Source of the DNA: Hirudinaria manillensis
Taxonomy: Eukaryota > Annelida > Clitellata > Hirudinida > Hirudinidae
NCBI GenBank assembly: GCA_034509925.1
Contig: CM067536.1
Span: 7,921,001 to 7,985,000, forward strand
Reading direction: 5' to 3'
Length of the DNA stretch: 64,000 nt
Positions 1 through 10,702 of the stretch are shown piece by piece (the first letter of the stretch is position 1; every line of letters begins with the position of its first letter). A program made the translations under genes and the position numbers. The notes beneath the pieces were generated by a model. The model had not been told where the DNA came from and did not search any database. It saw nothing but the letters and a program-made list of their open reading frames with translations.

Positions 1-395
1 CTCAAGAGGTCAAAGTTCATTGTTATCGATGAGGTCATGTCAGTTCTCAACAGGAATGTTGAGATGATCCTACAAAGGGTCCTAAGGACTGCCTTCAATG
101 ACCGCACAGTCATCAACTTGTCGGTAATGATGATGGTGATGATGACTGCGGCGATGACGATGATGGTGATTGATTTTGATGGGGGTTGTGGTGATGGTAA
201 TCAATTGCGATGGTGATCGATCTATTGTGATCGCCTGCTTCATTTTTCTCCCAGCATCGACCAGCATCCCTCATGGACTACGACACGGTAGTGGTTCTGG
301 ACAATGGCCTCGTGGTCGAACACGACACCCCCCAGAACTTGGTTCAATTGGAGGGAGGCGTGTTTGCTTCGCTTCTCAAGAAGAAGCCCTTATGA
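1..395 (+). CDS. ABCC-family ABC transporter, C-terminal end of NBD2 (partial)
   Basis: Two exons, 1-123 and 255-395, join in phase 0 (donor after TCG at 123, acceptor CCCAG at 254) and end with TGA at 393-395. The joined frame gives the end of a second nucleotide-binding domain: a Walker B segment FIVIDE with the catalytic Glu, then TAFNDRTVINLSHRPAS, in which His is the H-loop switch residue, then VVVLDNGLVVEHDTPQNL and a terminal VFASLLKKKPL. Order and spacing match full-length ABCC exporters. The TAF-DRTV and VFAS blocks look closest to sulfonylurea-receptor-type members (ABCC8/9), which is inference. The D-loop, usually SALD or S-x-D, reads VMSVLNRN and is degenerate. The rest of the gene lies upstream of the window. 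A possible polyadenylation signal AATAAA is at 686-691. Confidence 0.85.
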
Positions 396-2084
396 TTTCG
401 AGATCTCCTAGGAACTCGTGAACTCTGAACTTTACCCTTTTTCTTTACCCTTGTACTATGGTCTCCAAGGGCGTGGAATTTTCAATTTCAATTTTAGATT
501 TTTCATCTGATTTTGGATACCACATGGCTTAAAATGATTAAATGGAGTAATGTTTCTAGTAAGAAATATTATTTTTGTTTTAGTATTTATTAGCTGTTTG
601 TGTGATCAACGAACTTATTATTAAATAATATTTTCTGGTATTCCGACTCTTAAAGAAACTATGTTCCCTTTCTTCCGAATGCTGCAATAAAATGTTAATT
701 TCAGTGCCAAGGAGTTAAAAAATCATGCAAATTTAAGCTACAATATTGCTTTAAATTATATTATATTATATTTACATCAACCTGTTGCCAAGAATTTATT
801 ATACGTTTTATTAAATATTTTCAATTAGCAAGTTAACTTTAATTTGATAAATTGTTAATAATTATTATTGTAATATTATAACTCTGAAGGTGCCGCATAT
901 AATTGTTCCAAATAATCTTCAGTCGGTCGAATAATCTTATCTTTATCTTTTAACCAAATGGATAAACAAAACGTAAGTCTTTTGGAATCGGAAGAATAGT
1001 TGTTCAAAGCGATATTGACCATTTCATCTTTATTGACTCATTGATGACGATGATTGGCCTTCTCTTCAGAGACAACAACATATTGTGCTTGAATTGAATA
1101 TACTAAGAGTTGACTGTTTGTAAATGTTAGTAAATAATTAACTCGTTAACGATTTGAGAAGAGATTGGATCGATTGAGAACGAGTCAGGTGTACGAAGAC
1201 TGTCCACTTTGTGTTCAAAAAGCGCTACATTTTTTTCTGTGACTTTTTATGTGAATTTTTCTACATTCCAATTTAATAAAATTTTATGCTTAGTTTGAAT
1301 TATTTCTTATCATATTAGTCTTTGTTCTCATTTAGGAGCTACAATTTTATTCATGTTCTGATTTATGAAATGCAAACTTATCAGAATATCCAATTCTGAT
1401 TCTCTGCCTCTATTGAAACGTTCTTGAAATTCAATCTTGAAAGAATTACTTAATTTTATTGTCGTCTGTCTTTTTGCTCGGCTGTATCTCGAGTCTCGCG
1501 GCAAGGTACTTGCATTAACTAATAAATACCATTATTTTAACATGGAAATAGATTTCAAGCTTTATTTGGTCTCTGTGGGACTCTGTGGGATAAGCCGCCA
1601 GCTTTACGGGCATGCGTTATTAATTGTTAATAATCATGCCTATGAACCATACCTATACTGGATTACAAAATATTGCAATTTCCATGCGTTATGTTCCTGA
1701 TGAAAGATTTAGCAAAATTATATCGTAGGTTGAACAAGTGAATTGATTTTCATAACGTTAACAGATAAGAATGAACTTCTCTCATTCATTCATTTGGTCA
1801 CAAAAGACTTCCAATTAAGTTGGTTATTACGGCAATTATGCAATGGCAATAGAATTTGTCACTATGATAAGCCGTGATATTTTGCAAGTTAATAACTCAG
1901 TCATCAAAAACAAAATTTATATTTTTATACATGTGAAAAACAACGTTAAAATTACGATTATTATTTTATAATATATATAGCAAATTAATATAAAAATTGT
2001 AACCATCAAATGCTAATTAATTTCAAATTTAATTTAATTTAGAATTTAATTAAAAATAAAAATTTTAATAAAAGGTGCGATTAA
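396..2084. other. Intergenic, AT-rich, no gene seen
   Basis: This stretch holds the 3' UTR of the ABC transporter with AATAAA at 686-691, then AT-rich DNA up to the first unit of the array. The one ORF above 80 codons (1437-1700, +) has no recognisable domain or splice context and I do not call it a gene. Confidence 0.6.
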
Positions 2085-2191
2085 TACGATTCAGAATCTT
2101 TTAATGGCAAAGTCGAACGTTTGGTTCTGAGGAATTTATACAAACAAACATAACATCTTTCTTATCACAAGACAATTGCCAACAAAATAAA

Positions 2192-3208
2192 ATGACCGAG
2201 CACGAGAATTGTATCTTTGAGAAGCTGCAATCGTCGAATTGTCGGACGTCATCAACTTCATCCGAAGGCCTAGATGGCAGGTTTGAAAATGTGATGAAGT
2301 ATCTTCTTGAAAAGAAAGCAAACGAGAAGAAGAATAAATTTTCCTTAAACGAATGGAATAAAAGGTACCTGGAAAATCTCGAATCAAATAAGGCAACTGC
2401 CCGTAAAACGACCTCGAAAAATCAGGAAACCCTTGCCCCAAAGAAGTGTTACCTGGAGATTTCTATGCCTCAAGGATGGAGGAACACGTATACCCAAGGA
2501 AACGAAAACGATACAATCGAGGAACTTTTGGATGAAATTCAGAAAGAAACTAGACGTAGGATTAGCAGCAAATGTTATCATTTATATGATGCAAAGACAG
2601 ACACTTATTATGACGAAAAATATTTCAAATCCACATTGGTCTCTTTAGGCTTGTCACATTATGGACGTCTTACTATGGTGTCGAAACCCGATGATTCACT
2701 CAAATGTTCGATTGAAATCCGTCTACCGGGTGGCCATAAATTGACCATGTACATGAACTATTCCAAAACGATTTCAGATCTTTGGTATGACATTCACAAA
2801 ATGACTCGCAAATATTCTTATCGGGAGTATCGTCTGTACAATGTAAAGAAAAATATATATTACGACAAAGATTATTTCCGTCTCTCCTTGAACTCTTTGG
2901 GCTTGTCACCGTACGGTCTTCTCGAAGTTGTGCCTAAAGAGTCTTGTAGAAGTATGAGCTCTCTTGTAATCTCTTTGCGTGGAGCACGTACGATTCAGAT
3001 ATCCTTACACCACGAAGAGAAAATTTCAAGACTTTGGGAGGTCATTGAAAGTAAAGATGGCATTATATCTAGTCGGGACTATCGTTTATACGATGCGAAG
3101 AAGTGCCAATATTACGACGGAAAATATTTGGACTCGTCCTTGGTTTCTTTAGGCATGTCACCTTATGGACGTCTTACAGCAGTAAAGAATATCGAAGAAA
3201 GTGCTTAA
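2192..3208 (+). CDS. Triple UBX/ubiquitin-like repeat protein, array copy 1
   Basis: Single-exon ORF of 338 codons. The first ~80 residues are charged and Ser/Lys-rich, with no signal peptide or membrane segment, so the protein is probably intracellular. Three internal repeats of about 80 residues follow, at roughly 86-163, 171-248 and 256-332. Each begins with a hydrophobic strand (LEISMPQG, IEIRLPGGHKL, LVISLRGAR), has a central amphipathic helix, and ends with YxLYdaK...YYDxkYf, then SLxSLGxSpYGxLxxV. The order strand, strand, helix, Y-x-L strand and a final LGL-x3-G-x-L segment resembles UBX and related beta-grasp ubiquitin-like domains. That is a fold-level guess; I do not recognise the family and assign no function. 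This copy has Val at 318, shared only with copy 2. The start is the first ATG after a leader common to all copies. Confidence 0.8.
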   Translation: MTEHENCIFEKLQSSNCRTSSTSSEGLDGRFENVMKYLLEKKANEKKNKFSLNEWNKRYLENLESNKATARKTTSKNQETLAPKKCYLEISMPQGWRNTYTQGNENDTIEELLDEIQKETRRRISSKCYHLYDAKTDTYYDEKYFKSTLVSLGLSHYGRLTMVSKPDDSLKCSIEIRLPGGHKLTMYMNYSKTISDLWYDIHKMTRKYSYREYRLYNVKKNIYYDKDYFRLSLNSLGLSPYGLLEVVPKESCRSMSSLVISLRGARTIQISLHHEEKISRLWEVIESKDGIISSRDYRLYDAKKCQYYDGKYLDSSLVSLGMSPYGRLTAVKNIEESA

Positions 3209-3687
3209 CATTTTTAGGAATTTTTTGTGAAGAATGATCACTAAAAGATGGGCTTTAATTAACTAATTAACTTGACAAGTTTATAATAAATTATTTATAA
3301 ATCAAACACGATTGTTGAAATTTAAAAATGAATTATTACGTAACTGTCTAATTCTTTAACTGTGTGGCATGTTTTGCCACTACCGATAGACTTTCGTTAA
3401 AGCATCGATTTCTTAATTAATTTTTCTTTCCTTAGCAGGATGTAAATGTGAATGTAGCACATATTTTTCACTTATTAAATAAAATGTCACAATAACGATT
3501 ATTATTTAATAAATGTACAATAAAATCCTCTTAATGCAATCAGTAAAATTCTCTTAAATAATAAGAAAATGTGTAATTCCTACGATTCAGAATCTTTTAA
3601 TGGCAAAGTCGAACGTTTGGTTCTGAGGAATTTATACAAACAAACATAACATCTTTCTTATCACAAGACAATTGCCAACAAAATAAA

Positions 3688-4704
3688 ATGACCGAGCACG
3701 AGAATTGTATCTTTGAGAAGCTGCAATCGTCGAATTGTCGGACGTCATCAACTTCATCCGAAGGCCTAGATGGCAGGTTTGAAAATGTGATGAAGTATCT
3801 TCTTGAAAAGAAAGCAAACGAGAAGAAGAATAAATTTTCCTTAAACGAATGGAATAAAAGGTACCTGGAAAATCTCGAATCAAATAAGGCAACTGCCCGT
3901 AAAACGACCTCGAAAAATCAGGAAACCCTTGCCCCAAAGAAGTGTTACCTGGAGATTTCTATGCCTCAAGGATGGAGGAACACGTATACCCAAGGAAACG
4001 AAAACGATACAATCGAGGAACTTTTGGATGAAATTCAGAAAGAAACTAGACGTAGGATTAGCAGCAAATGTTATCATTTATATGATGCAAAGACAGACAC
4101 TTATTATGACGAAAAATATTTCAAATCCACATTGGTCTCTTTAGGCTTGTCACATTATGGACGTCTTACTATGGTGTCGAAACCCGATGATTCACTCAAA
4201 TGTTCGATTGAAATCCGTCTACCGGGTGGCCATAAATTGACCATGTACATGAACTATTCCAAAACGATTTCAGATCTTTGGTATGACATTCACAAAATGA
4301 CTCGCAAATATTCTTATCGGGAGTATCGTCTGTACAATGTAAAGAAAAATATATATTACGACAAAGATTATTTCCGTCTCTCCTTGAACTCTTTGGGCTT
4401 GTCACCGTACGGTCTTCTCGAAGTTGTGCCTAAAGAGTCTTGTAGAAGTATGAGCTCTCTTGTAATCTCTTTGCGTGGAGCACGTACGATTCAGATATCC
4501 TTACACCACGAAGAGAAAATTTCAAGACTTTGGGAGGTCATTGAAAGTAAAGATGGCATTATATCTAGTCGGGACTATCGTTTATACGATGCGAAGAAGT
4601 GCCAATATTACGACGGAAAATATTTGGACTCGTCCTTGGTTTCTTTAGGCATGTCACCTTATGGACGTCTTACAGCAGTAAAGAATATCGAAGAAAGTGC
4701 TTAA
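3688..4704 (+). CDS. Triple UBX/ubiquitin-like repeat protein, array copy 2
   Basis: Protein identical to copy 1, including Val 318. The nucleotide differences I noticed are in the flanks: one extra T in the run just after the stop (near 4715), and CTCTTAAATA rather than TTGATTAAATA upstream of the leader (around 3550). The spacer to copy 3 has the short-type 3' flank. Confidence 0.8.
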   Translation: MTEHENCIFEKLQSSNCRTSSTSSEGLDGRFENVMKYLLEKKANEKKNKFSLNEWNKRYLENLESNKATARKTTSKNQETLAPKKCYLEISMPQGWRNTYTQGNENDTIEELLDEIQKETRRRISSKCYHLYDAKTDTYYDEKYFKSTLVSLGLSHYGRLTMVSKPDDSLKCSIEIRLPGGHKLTMYMNYSKTISDLWYDIHKMTRKYSYREYRLYNVKKNIYYDKDYFRLSLNSLGLSPYGLLEVVPKESCRSMSSLVISLRGARTIQISLHHEEKISRLWEVIESKDGIISSRDYRLYDAKKCQYYDGKYLDSSLVSLGMSPYGRLTAVKNIEESA

Positions 4705-5184
4705 CATTTTTAGGAATTTTTTTGTGAAGAATGATCACTAAAAGATGGGCTTTAATTAACTAATTAACTTGACAAGTTTATAATAAATTATTTATAAATC
4801 AAACACGATTGTTGAAATTTAAAAATGAATTATTACGTAACTGTCTAATTCTTTAACTGTGTGGCATGTTTTGCCACTACCGATAGACTTTCGTTAAAGC
4901 ATCGATTTCTTAATTAATTTTTCTTTCCTTAGCAGGATGTAAATGTGAATGTAGCACATATTTTTCACTTATTAAATAAAATGTCACAATAACGATTATT
5001 ATTTAATAAATGTACAATAAAATCCTCTTAATGCAATCAGTAAAATTTGATTAAATAATAAGAAAATGTGTAATTCCTACGATTCAGAATCTTTTAATGG
5101 CAAAGTCGAACGTTTGGTTCTGAGGAATTTATACAAACAAACATAACATCTTTCTTATCACAAGACAATTGCCAACAAAATAAA

Positions 5185-6201
5185 ATGACCGAGCACGAGA
5201 ATTGTATCTTTGAGAAGCTGCAATCGTCGAATTGTCGGACGTCATCAACTTCATCCGAAGGCCTAGATGGCAGGTTTGAAAATGTGATGAAGTATCTTCT
5301 TGAAAAGAAAGCAAACGAGAAGAAGAATAAATTTTCCTTAAACGAATGGAATAAAAGGTACCTGGAAAATCTCGAATCAAATAAGGCAACTGCCCGTAAA
5401 ACGACCTCGAAAAATCAGGAAACCCTTGCCCCAAAGAAGTGTTACCTGGAGATTTCTATGCCTCAAGGATGGAGGAACACGTATACCCAAGGAAACGAAA
5501 ACGATACAATCGAGGAACTTTTGGATGAAATTCAGAAAGAAACTAGACGTAGGATTAGCAGCAAATGTTATCATTTATATGATGCAAAGACAGACACTTA
5601 TTATGACGAAAAATATTTCAAATCCACATTGGTCTCTTTAGGCTTGTCACATTATGGACGTCTTACTATGGTGTCGAAACCCGATGATTCACTCAAATGT
5701 TCGATTGAAATCCGTCTACCGGGTGGCCATAAATTGACCATGTACATGAACTATTCCAAAACGATTTCAGATCTTTGGTATGACATTCACAAAATGACTC
5801 GCAAATATTCTTATCGGGAGTATCGTCTGTACAATGTAAAGAAAAATATATATTACGACAAAGATTATTTCCGTCTCTCCTTGAACTCTTTGGGCTTGTC
5901 ACCGTACGGTCTTCTCGAAGTTGTGCCTAAAGAGTCTTGTAGAAGTATGAGCTCTCTTGTAATCTCTTTGCGTGGAGCACGTACGATTCAGATATCCTTA
6001 CACCACGAAGAGAAAATTTCAAGACTTTGGGAGGTCATTGAAAGTAAAGATGGCATTATATCTAGTCGGGACTATCGTTTATACGATGCGAAGAAGTGCC
6101 AATATTACGACGGAAAATATTTGGACTCGTCCTTGATTTCTTTAGGCATGTCACCTTATGGACGTCTTACAGCAGTAAAGAATATCGAAGAAAGTGCTTA
6201 A
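5185..6201 (+). CDS. Triple UBX/ubiquitin-like repeat protein, array copy 3
   Basis: Differs from copies 1 and 2 only at residue 318, which is Ile (codon ATT) instead of Val. Ile is the form in copies 3 to 6, so the 1-2 pair forms a subgroup. The 3' flank is the short type. Confidence 0.8.
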   Translation: MTEHENCIFEKLQSSNCRTSSTSSEGLDGRFENVMKYLLEKKANEKKNKFSLNEWNKRYLENLESNKATARKTTSKNQETLAPKKCYLEISMPQGWRNTYTQGNENDTIEELLDEIQKETRRRISSKCYHLYDAKTDTYYDEKYFKSTLVSLGLSHYGRLTMVSKPDDSLKCSIEIRLPGGHKLTMYMNYSKTISDLWYDIHKMTRKYSYREYRLYNVKKNIYYDKDYFRLSLNSLGLSPYGLLEVVPKESCRSMSSLVISLRGARTIQISLHHEEKISRLWEVIESKDGIISSRDYRLYDAKKCQYYDGKYLDSSLISLGMSPYGRLTAVKNIEESA

Positions 6202-6680
6202 CATTTTTAGGAATTTTTTGTGAAGAATGATCACTAAAAGATGGGCTTTAATTAACTAATTAACTTGACAAGTTTATAATAAATTATTTATAAATCAAAC
6301 ACGATTGTTGAAATTTAAAAATGAATTATTACGTAACTGTCTAATTCTTTAACTGTGTGGCATGTTTTGCCACTACCGATAGACTTTCGTTAAAGCATCG
6401 ATTTCTTAATTAATTTTTCTTTCCTTAGCAGGATGTAAATGTGAATGTAGCACATATTTTTCACTTATTAAATAAAATGTCACAATAACGATTATTATTT
6501 AATAAATGTACAATAAAATCCTCTTAATGCAATCAGTAAAATTTGATTAAATAATAAGAAAATGTGTAATTCCTACGATTCAGAATCTTTTAATGGCAAA
6601 GTCGAACGTTTGGTTCTGAGGAATTTATACAAACAAACATAACATCTTTCTTATCACAAGACAATTGCCAACAAAATAAA

Positions 6681-7697
6681 ATGACCGAGCACGAGAATTG
6701 TATCTTTGAGAAGCTGCAATCGTCGAATTGTCGGACGTCATCAACTTCATCCGAAGGCCTAGATGGCAGGTTTGAAAATGTGATGAAGTATCTTCTTGAA
6801 AAGAAAGCAAACGAGAAGAAGAATAAATTTTCCTTAAACGAATGGAATAAAAGGTACCTGGAAAATCTCGAATCAAATAAGGCAACTGCCCGTAAAACGA
6901 CCTCGAAAAATCAGGAAACCCTTGCCCCAAAGAAGTGTTACCTGGAGATTTCTATGCCTCAAGGATGGAGGAACACGTATACCCAAGGAAACGAAAACGA
7001 TACAATCGAGGAACTTTTGGATGAAATTCAGAAAGAAACTAGACGTAGGATTAGCAGCAAATGTTATCATTTATATGATGCAAAGACAGACACTTATTAT
7101 GACGAAAAATATTTCAAATCCACATTGGTCTCTTTAGGCTTGTCACATTATGGACGTCTTACTATGGTGTCGAAACCCGATGATTCACTCAAATGTTCGA
7201 TTGAAATCCGTCTACCGGGTGGCCATAAATTGACCATGTACATGAACTATTCCAAAACGATTTCAGATCTTTGGTATGACATTCACAAAATGACTCGCAA
7301 ATATTCTTATCGGGAGTATCGTCTGTACAATGTAAAGAAAAATATATATTACGACAAAGATTATTTCCGTCTCTCCTTCAACTCTTTGGGATTGTCACCG
7401 TACGGTCTTCTCGAAGTGGTGCCTAAAGAGTCTTGTAGAAGTATGAGCTCTCTTGTAATCTCTTTGCGTGGAGCACGTACGATTCAGATATCCTTACACC
7501 AGGAAGAGAAAATTTCAAGACTTTGGGAGGTCATTGAAAGTAAAGATGGCATTATTTCTAGTCGGGACTATCGTTTATACGATGCGAAGAAGTGCCAATA
7601 TTACGACGGAAAATATTTGGACTCGTCCTTGATTTCTTTAGGCATGTCACCTTATGGACGTCTTACAGCAGTAAAGAATATCGAAGAAAGTACTTAA
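6681..7697 (+). CDS. Triple UBX/ubiquitin-like repeat protein, array copy 4 (most diverged)
   Basis: The 5' two thirds match the other copies, but from about 7379 onward substitutions cluster: Leu233Phe, His274Gln, Ala338Thr and several silent changes. The 3' flank is the longer type, with 13 extra bases and further substitutions to about 7960. The sharp change from identical to diverged sequence looks like the edge of a gene-conversion tract or an older duplication junction. The reading frame is intact and the repeat-motif Tyr and Gly residues are kept. Confidence 0.8.
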   Translation: MTEHENCIFEKLQSSNCRTSSTSSEGLDGRFENVMKYLLEKKANEKKNKFSLNEWNKRYLENLESNKATARKTTSKNQETLAPKKCYLEISMPQGWRNTYTQGNENDTIEELLDEIQKETRRRISSKCYHLYDAKTDTYYDEKYFKSTLVSLGLSHYGRLTMVSKPDDSLKCSIEIRLPGGHKLTMYMNYSKTISDLWYDIHKMTRKYSYREYRLYNVKKNIYYDKDYFRLSFNSLGLSPYGLLEVVPKESCRSMSSLVISLRGARTIQISLHQEEKISRLWEVIESKDGIISSRDYRLYDAKKCQYYDGKYLDSSLISLGMSPYGRLTAVKNIEEST

Positions 7698-8189
7698 CAT
7701 TTTTAGGTCTTTTTTGTGAAGAATGATCACTAAAAGATGGGCTTTAATTAACTGATTATATTATGCTTTACTTGACAAGTTTAAAATAAATTATTTATAA
7801 ATCAAAGACGATTGTTGAAATTTAAAAATGGAGTATTACGTAACTGTCTAATTATTTAACTGTGTCGCATGTTTTGACACTACCGATAGACTTTCGTTAA
7901 ATCATCGATTTCTTAATTAATTTTTCTTTCCTTAGTAGGATGTAATTGTGATGTAATAGCACATATTTTTCACTTATTAAATAAAATGTCACAATAACGA
8001 TTATTATTTAATAAATGTACAATAAAATCCTCTTAATGCAATCAGTAAAATTTGATTAAATAATAAGAAAATGTGTAATTCCTACGATTCAGAATCTTTT
8101 AATGGCAAAGTCGAACGTTTGGTTCTGAGGAATTTATACAAACAAACATAACATCTTTCTTATCACAAGACAATTGCCAACAAAATAAA

Positions 8190-9206
8190 ATGACCGAGCA
8201 CGAGAATTGTATCTTTGAGAAGCTGCAATCGTCGAATTGTCGGACGTCATCAACTTCATCCGAAGGCCTAGATGGCAGGTTTGAAAATGTGATGAAGTAT
8301 CTTCTTGAAAAGAAAGCAAACGAGAAGAAGAATAAATTTTCCTTAAACGAATGGAATAAAAGGTACCTGGAAAATCTCGAATCAAATAAGGCAACTGCCC
8401 GTAAAACGACCTCGAAAAATCAGGAAACCCTTGCCCCAAAGAAGTGTTACCTGGAGATTTCTATGCCTCAAGGATGGAGGAACACGTATACCCAAGGAAA
8501 CGAAAACGATACAATCGAGGAACTTTTGGATGAAATTCAGAAAGAAACTAGACGTAGGATTAGCAGCAAATGTTATCATTTATATGATGCAAAGACAGAC
8601 ACTTATTATGACGAAAAATATTTCAAATCCACATTGGTCTCTTTAGGCTTGTCACATTATGGACGTCTTACTATGGTGTCGAAACCCGATGATTCACTCA
8701 AATGTTCGATTGAAATCCGTCTACCGGGTGGCCATAAATTGACCATGTACATGAACTATTCCAAAACGATTTCAGATCTTTGGTATGACATTCACAAAAT
8801 GACTCGCAAATATTCTTATCGGGAGTATCGTCTGTACAATGTAAAGAAAAATATATATTACGACAAAGATTATTTCCGTCTCTCCTTGAACTCTTTGGGC
8901 TTGTCACCGTACGGTCTTCTCGAAGTTGTGCCTAAAGAGTCTTGTAGAAGTATGAGTTCTCTTGTAATCTCTTTGCGTGGAGCACGTACGATTCAGATAT
9001 CCTTACACCACGAAGAGAAAATTTCAAGACTTTGGGAGGTCATTGAAAGTAAAGATGGCATTATATCTAGTCGGGACTATCGTTTATACGATGCGAAGAA
9101 GTGCCAATATTACGACGGAAAATATTTGGACTCGTCCTTGATTTCTTTAGGCATGTCACCTTATGGACGTCTTACAGCAGTAAAGAATATCGAAGAAAGT
9201 GCTTAA
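8190..9206 (+). CDS. Triple UBX/ubiquitin-like repeat protein, array copy 5
   Basis: Protein identical to copy 3 (Ile 318). A silent AGC to AGT change in a Ser codon at about 8956 is shared only with copy 6, which pairs 5 with 6. The 3' flank is the short type. Confidence 0.8.
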   Translation: MTEHENCIFEKLQSSNCRTSSTSSEGLDGRFENVMKYLLEKKANEKKNKFSLNEWNKRYLENLESNKATARKTTSKNQETLAPKKCYLEISMPQGWRNTYTQGNENDTIEELLDEIQKETRRRISSKCYHLYDAKTDTYYDEKYFKSTLVSLGLSHYGRLTMVSKPDDSLKCSIEIRLPGGHKLTMYMNYSKTISDLWYDIHKMTRKYSYREYRLYNVKKNIYYDKDYFRLSLNSLGLSPYGLLEVVPKESCRSMSSLVISLRGARTIQISLHHEEKISRLWEVIESKDGIISSRDYRLYDAKKCQYYDGKYLDSSLISLGMSPYGRLTAVKNIEESA

Positions 9207-9685
9207 CATTTTTAGGAATTTTTTGTGAAGAATGATCACTAAAAGATGGGCTTTAATTAACTAATTAACTTGACAAGTTTATAATAAATTATTTATAAAT
9301 CAAACACGATTGTTGAAATTTAAAAATGAATTATTACGTAACTGTCTAATTCTTTAACTGTGTGGCATGTTTTGCCACTACCGATAGACTTTCGTTAAAG
9401 CATCGATTTCTTAATTAATTTTTCTTTCCTTAGCAGGATGTAAATGTGAATGTAGCACATATTTTTCACTTATTAAATAAAATGTCACAATAACGATTAT
9501 TATTTAATAAATGTACAATAAAATCCTCTTAATGCAATCAGTAAAATTTGATTAAATAATAAGAAAATGTGTAATTCCTACGATTCAGAATCTTTTAATG
9601 GCAAAGTCGAACGTTTGGTTCTGAGGAATTTATACAAACAAACATAACATCTTTCTTATCACAAGACAATTGCCAACAAAATAAA

Positions 9686-10702
9686 ATGACCGAGCACGAG
9701 AATTGTATCTTTGAGAAGCTGCAATCGTCGAATTGTCGGACGTCATCAACTTCATCCGAAGGCCTAGATGGCAGGTTTGAAAATGTGATGAAGTATCTTC
9801 TTGAAAAGAAAGCAAACGAGAAGAAGAATAAATTTTCCTTAAACGAATGGAATAAAAGGTACCTGGAAAATCTCGAATCAAATAAGGCAACTGCCCGTAA
9901 AACGACCTCGAAAAATCAGGAAACCCTTGCCCCAAAGAAGTGTTACCTGGAGATTTCTATGCCTCAAGGATGGAGGAACACGTATACCCAAGGAAACGAA
10001 AACGATACAATCGAGGAACTTTTGGATGAAATTCAGAAAGAAACTAGACGTAGGATTAGCAGCAAATGTTATCATTTATATGATGCAAAGACAGACACTT
10101 ATTATGACGAAAAATATTTCAAATCCACATTGGTCTCTTTAGGCTTGTCACATTATGGACGTCTTACTATGGTGTCGAAACCCGATGATTCACTCAAATG
10201 TTCGATTGAAATCCGTCTACCGGGTGGCCATAAATTGACCATGTACATGAACTATTCCAAAACGATTTCAGATCTTTGGTATGACATTCACAAAATGACT
10301 CGCAAATATTCTTATCGGGAGTATCGTCTGTACAATGTAAAGAAAAATATATATTACGACAAAGATTATTTCCGTCTCTCCTTGAACTCTTTGGGCTTGT
10401 CACCGTACGGTCTTCTCGAAGTTGTGCCTAAAGAGTCTTGTAGAAGTATGAGTTCTCTTGTAATCTCTTTGCGTGGAGCACGTACGATTCAGATATCCTT
10501 ACACCACGAAGAGAAAATTTCAAGACTTTGGGAGGTCATTGAAAGTAAAGATGGCATTATATCTAGTCGGGACTATCGTTTATACGATGCGAAGAAGTGC
10601 CAATATTACGACGGAAAATATTTGGACTCGTCCTTGATTTCTTTAGGCATGTCACCTTATGGACGTCTTACAGCAGTAAAGAATATCGAAGAAAGTGCTT
10701 AA
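9686..10702 (+). CDS. Triple UBX/ubiquitin-like repeat protein, array copy 6 (last)
   Basis: Protein identical to copies 3 and 5. Immediately after the stop codon the flank departs from the others: about 50 new bases (10704-10750), then a diverged version of the usual flank with the longer GCTTTACT form seen in copy 4. Homology to the unit fades by about 10860, which marks the right edge of the array. Confidence 0.8.
   Translation: MTEHENCIFEKLQSSNCRTSSTSSEGLDGRFENVMKYLLEKKANEKKNKFSLNEWNKRYLENLESNKATARKTTSKNQETLAPKKCYLEISMPQGWRNTYTQGNENDTIEELLDEIQKETRRRISSKCYHLYDAKTDTYYDEKYFKSTLVSLGLSHYGRLTMVSKPDDSLKCSIEIRLPGGHKLTMYMNYSKTISDLWYDIHKMTRKYSYREYRLYNVKKNIYYDKDYFRLSLNSLGLSPYGLLEVVPKESCRSMSSLVISLRGARTIQISLHHEEKISRLWEVIESKDGIISSRDYRLYDAKKCQYYDGKYLDSSLISLGMSPYGRLTAVKNIEESA

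Noticed and set aside
1437-1700. 87-codon plus-strand ORF upstream of the array
   Set aside because: No recognisable content, no splice partner, AT-rich context.
2136-2909. Antisense and shifted ORFs of 65-101 codons repeated in every array unit
   Set aside because: They overlap the 338-codon ORF, repeat only because the unit repeats, and show no domain.
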